A stretch of 64,000 nt of DNA. Source: Thermohalobaculum sp964475765. GTDB taxonomy: Bacteria; Pseudomonadota; Alphaproteobacteria; Rhodobacterales; Rhodobacteraceae. The notes under the pieces are model-generated. The model saw nothing but the letters and a program-made list of their open reading frames with translations, was not told where the DNA came from and searched no databases. The translations under genes and the position numbers were made by a program. Location of the stretch: positions 1 through 64,000 of the forward strand of contig CAYYZH010000002.1 of NCBI GenBank assembly GCA_964475765.1, given 5' to 3'. Shown in pieces: positions 63,116 to 64,000 of the stretch. Each line of letters opens with the position of its first letter. Position 1 is the first letter of the stretch.

Positions 63116-64000
63116 ATGCTGGGACGCATACGCCGGCGGCTGACATTGGGGCTCTGTACGCTGCTGGCCGCCTGCGGGATGGTCACGCGCTGCTCGGTGC
63201 CCGAGCCGCTGGACGGGGACGCGCTGGAGCGGCTTTACGCTGAACGCCCGGCACCGCCGGAAGCACCGTTGCAGGTCTACCATCTCGGCCATTCTCTGGT
63301 CGGGCGCGACATGCCCGCAATGCTGGAACAGATGGCGGAGGCGGGGATCGGATCCGGCCATGCCCATGCAAGCCAGCTTGGCTGGGGGGCGTCCCTCAAA
63401 GCCCATTGGGAGCCGGACGAGACGGTCAACGGCTTTGACGAGATGAACGGACATAACCGCCACCGCCCCGCCTATGAGGCGGTCGACAGCGGGGAGTACG
63501 ACGCGGTGGTGCTGACCGAGATGGTCGAGATCAAGGCCGCCATCGAATGGCATGCAAGCTGGGATTACCTCGCCCGCTGGGCAAAGCGCATCTGGGCGGC
63601 AAACCCCGAGGTGCGGGTCTACTTCTATGAAAGCTGGCACCCGCTGGATGATCCCGAGGGCTGGCTTCTACGCCTCGACCGTGATCTCGGAACGTATTGG
63701 GAAGGCGAGATCCTGTTCCGCACGCTGGCCGCCGATGGGGTCGATCGGCCCATCCATCTCATTCCCGCGGGTCAGGTCATGGCGGCATTTGCGCGCCGCC
63801 TGGAGGCCTTGGGCGGCATTGGAAATCTGACCAACCGTGAGGATCTCTTTGGACGCAGATCCTCTGACGGCACGCTCGATCCGATCCATTTCAGCGATGC
63901 GGGGGCCTATCTGGTGGCGTTGACCCATTACGCGGTGCTCTATGGGAAAAGCCCTGTGGGTCTGCCTCATGCCTTGCTGCGGGCCGATGGCAGTCCTGCC
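63116..64000 (+). CDS. SGNH/GDSL-like esterase lipoprotein, partial (runs off the window)
   Basis: A frame open from ATG 63116 to the last base, at least 295 residues. The lipoprotein signal is RRLTLGLCTLLAACG (LAAC lipobox). VYHLGHSLVGRDMPAMLEQMAEAG has the place of the GDSL block I (Ser in GHSL). LGWGASLKAHWE and VVLTEMVEI match blocks II/III in position, and DGTLDPIHFSDAGAYLVAL supplies the Asp/His of block V. A surface or periplasmic O-acyl esterase acting on the EPS is a fair inference. Confidence 0.75.
   Translation, partial: MLGRIRRRLTLGLCTLLAACGMVTRCSVPEPLDGDALERLYAERPAPPEAPLQVYHLGHSLVGRDMPAMLEQMAEAGIGSGHAHASQLGWGASLKAHWEPDETVNGFDEMNGHNRHRPAYEAVDSGEYDAVVLTEMVEIKAAIEWHASWDYLARWAKRIWAANPEVRVYFYESWHPLDDPEGWLLRLDRDLGTYWEGEILFRTLAADGVDRPIHLIPAGQVMAAFARRLEALGGIGNLTNREDLFGRRSSDGTLDPIHFSDAGAYLVALTHYAVLYGKSPVGLPHALLRADGSPA

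Noticed and set aside
1..64000. tRNA genes, rRNA, CRISPR arrays, transposases
   Set aside because: Looked for on both strands. No repeat-spacer array, no DDE transposase motifs and no cloverleaf were recognised; the only recombinase is the tyrosine type at 22509.

Overview
The window is high-GC DNA of alphaproteobacterial type. The gene families point to Rhodobacteraceae/Roseobacteraceae: a stand-alone GTA spike-base homologue, an RHE_PE00001-like regulator, a VPLPA-type exosortase, and a plasmid RPA-type initiator with parAB. It reads as most of an extrachromosomal replicon (plasmid or chromid) whose main cargo is one large exopolysaccharide (EPS) locus. It is a scaffold: six runs of exactly 100 N separate seven contigs. 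Two of these gaps (44225-44324 and 56155-56254) are flanked by identical 55-base sequences and are assembly artefacts. The genes across them become continuous when the copies are merged.

Layout. 0-6.6 kb: a hexapeptide acyltransferase; a very unusual NRPS-like protein (formyltransferase, adenylation domain split by a luciferase-like monooxygenase, carrier domain); its phosphopantetheinyl transferase; two small paralogous membrane proteins. 6.7-7.4 kb: non-coding, with seven iteron-like repeats. 7.4-21.2 kb: Gfo/Idh oxidoreductase, an aldo/keto-reductase-like protein, glycosyltransferases, two paralogous flippases, a sulfotransferase and methyltransferases. 21.2-27.8 kb: plasmid maintenance (RHE_PE00001-like protein, tyrosine recombinase, Tat-signal protein, ParA/ParB with two identical palindromic candidate parS sites) and a third copy of the small membrane protein. 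27.8-30.9 kb, minus strand: enolase-superfamily enzyme, GT2, and a split Alg13/Alg14-type glycosyltransferase pair with a perfect 30-bp hairpin between them. 31-38 kb: VPLPA-CTERM cargo protein, spike-base homologue, exosortase-EpsI fusion, then chain-length regulator, ExeA-like ATPase and BY-kinase behind a structured leader. 38-51 kb: one-module type I PKS with thioesterase, GT2, PrsT-like TPR lipoprotein, outer-membrane barrel, Wza-like export protein. 51-57 kb: second sulfotransferase, GT4s, polysaccharide deacetylase, DUF3179 protein. 57.4-59 kb: replication initiator and candidate oriV. 59-64 kb: gmd, GDP-fucose synthase, GT25, galE and an SGNH-like lipoprotein cut by the window edge.

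How it works together (inference). GDP-fucose and UDP-galactose supply, many glycosyltransferases, two sulfotransferases, an acetyltransferase, a deacetylase and an SGNH-type esterase suggest a fucose-containing, sulfated and acylated EPS. It would be lipid-linked, flipped by Wzx, length-controlled by the PCP protein and BY-kinase, and exported through Wza and the barrel. The exosortase and its single EF-hand VPLPA-CTERM cargo would anchor a surface protein in the same matrix. The PKS and the formyl/hydroxyl NRPS-like enzyme are the least expected members and may make an acyl or peptidyl decoration or a separate small molecule. I see no Wzy polymerase and no priming sugar-phosphate transferase in the window. 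I found no tRNA, rRNA, CRISPR array or intact insertion sequence.
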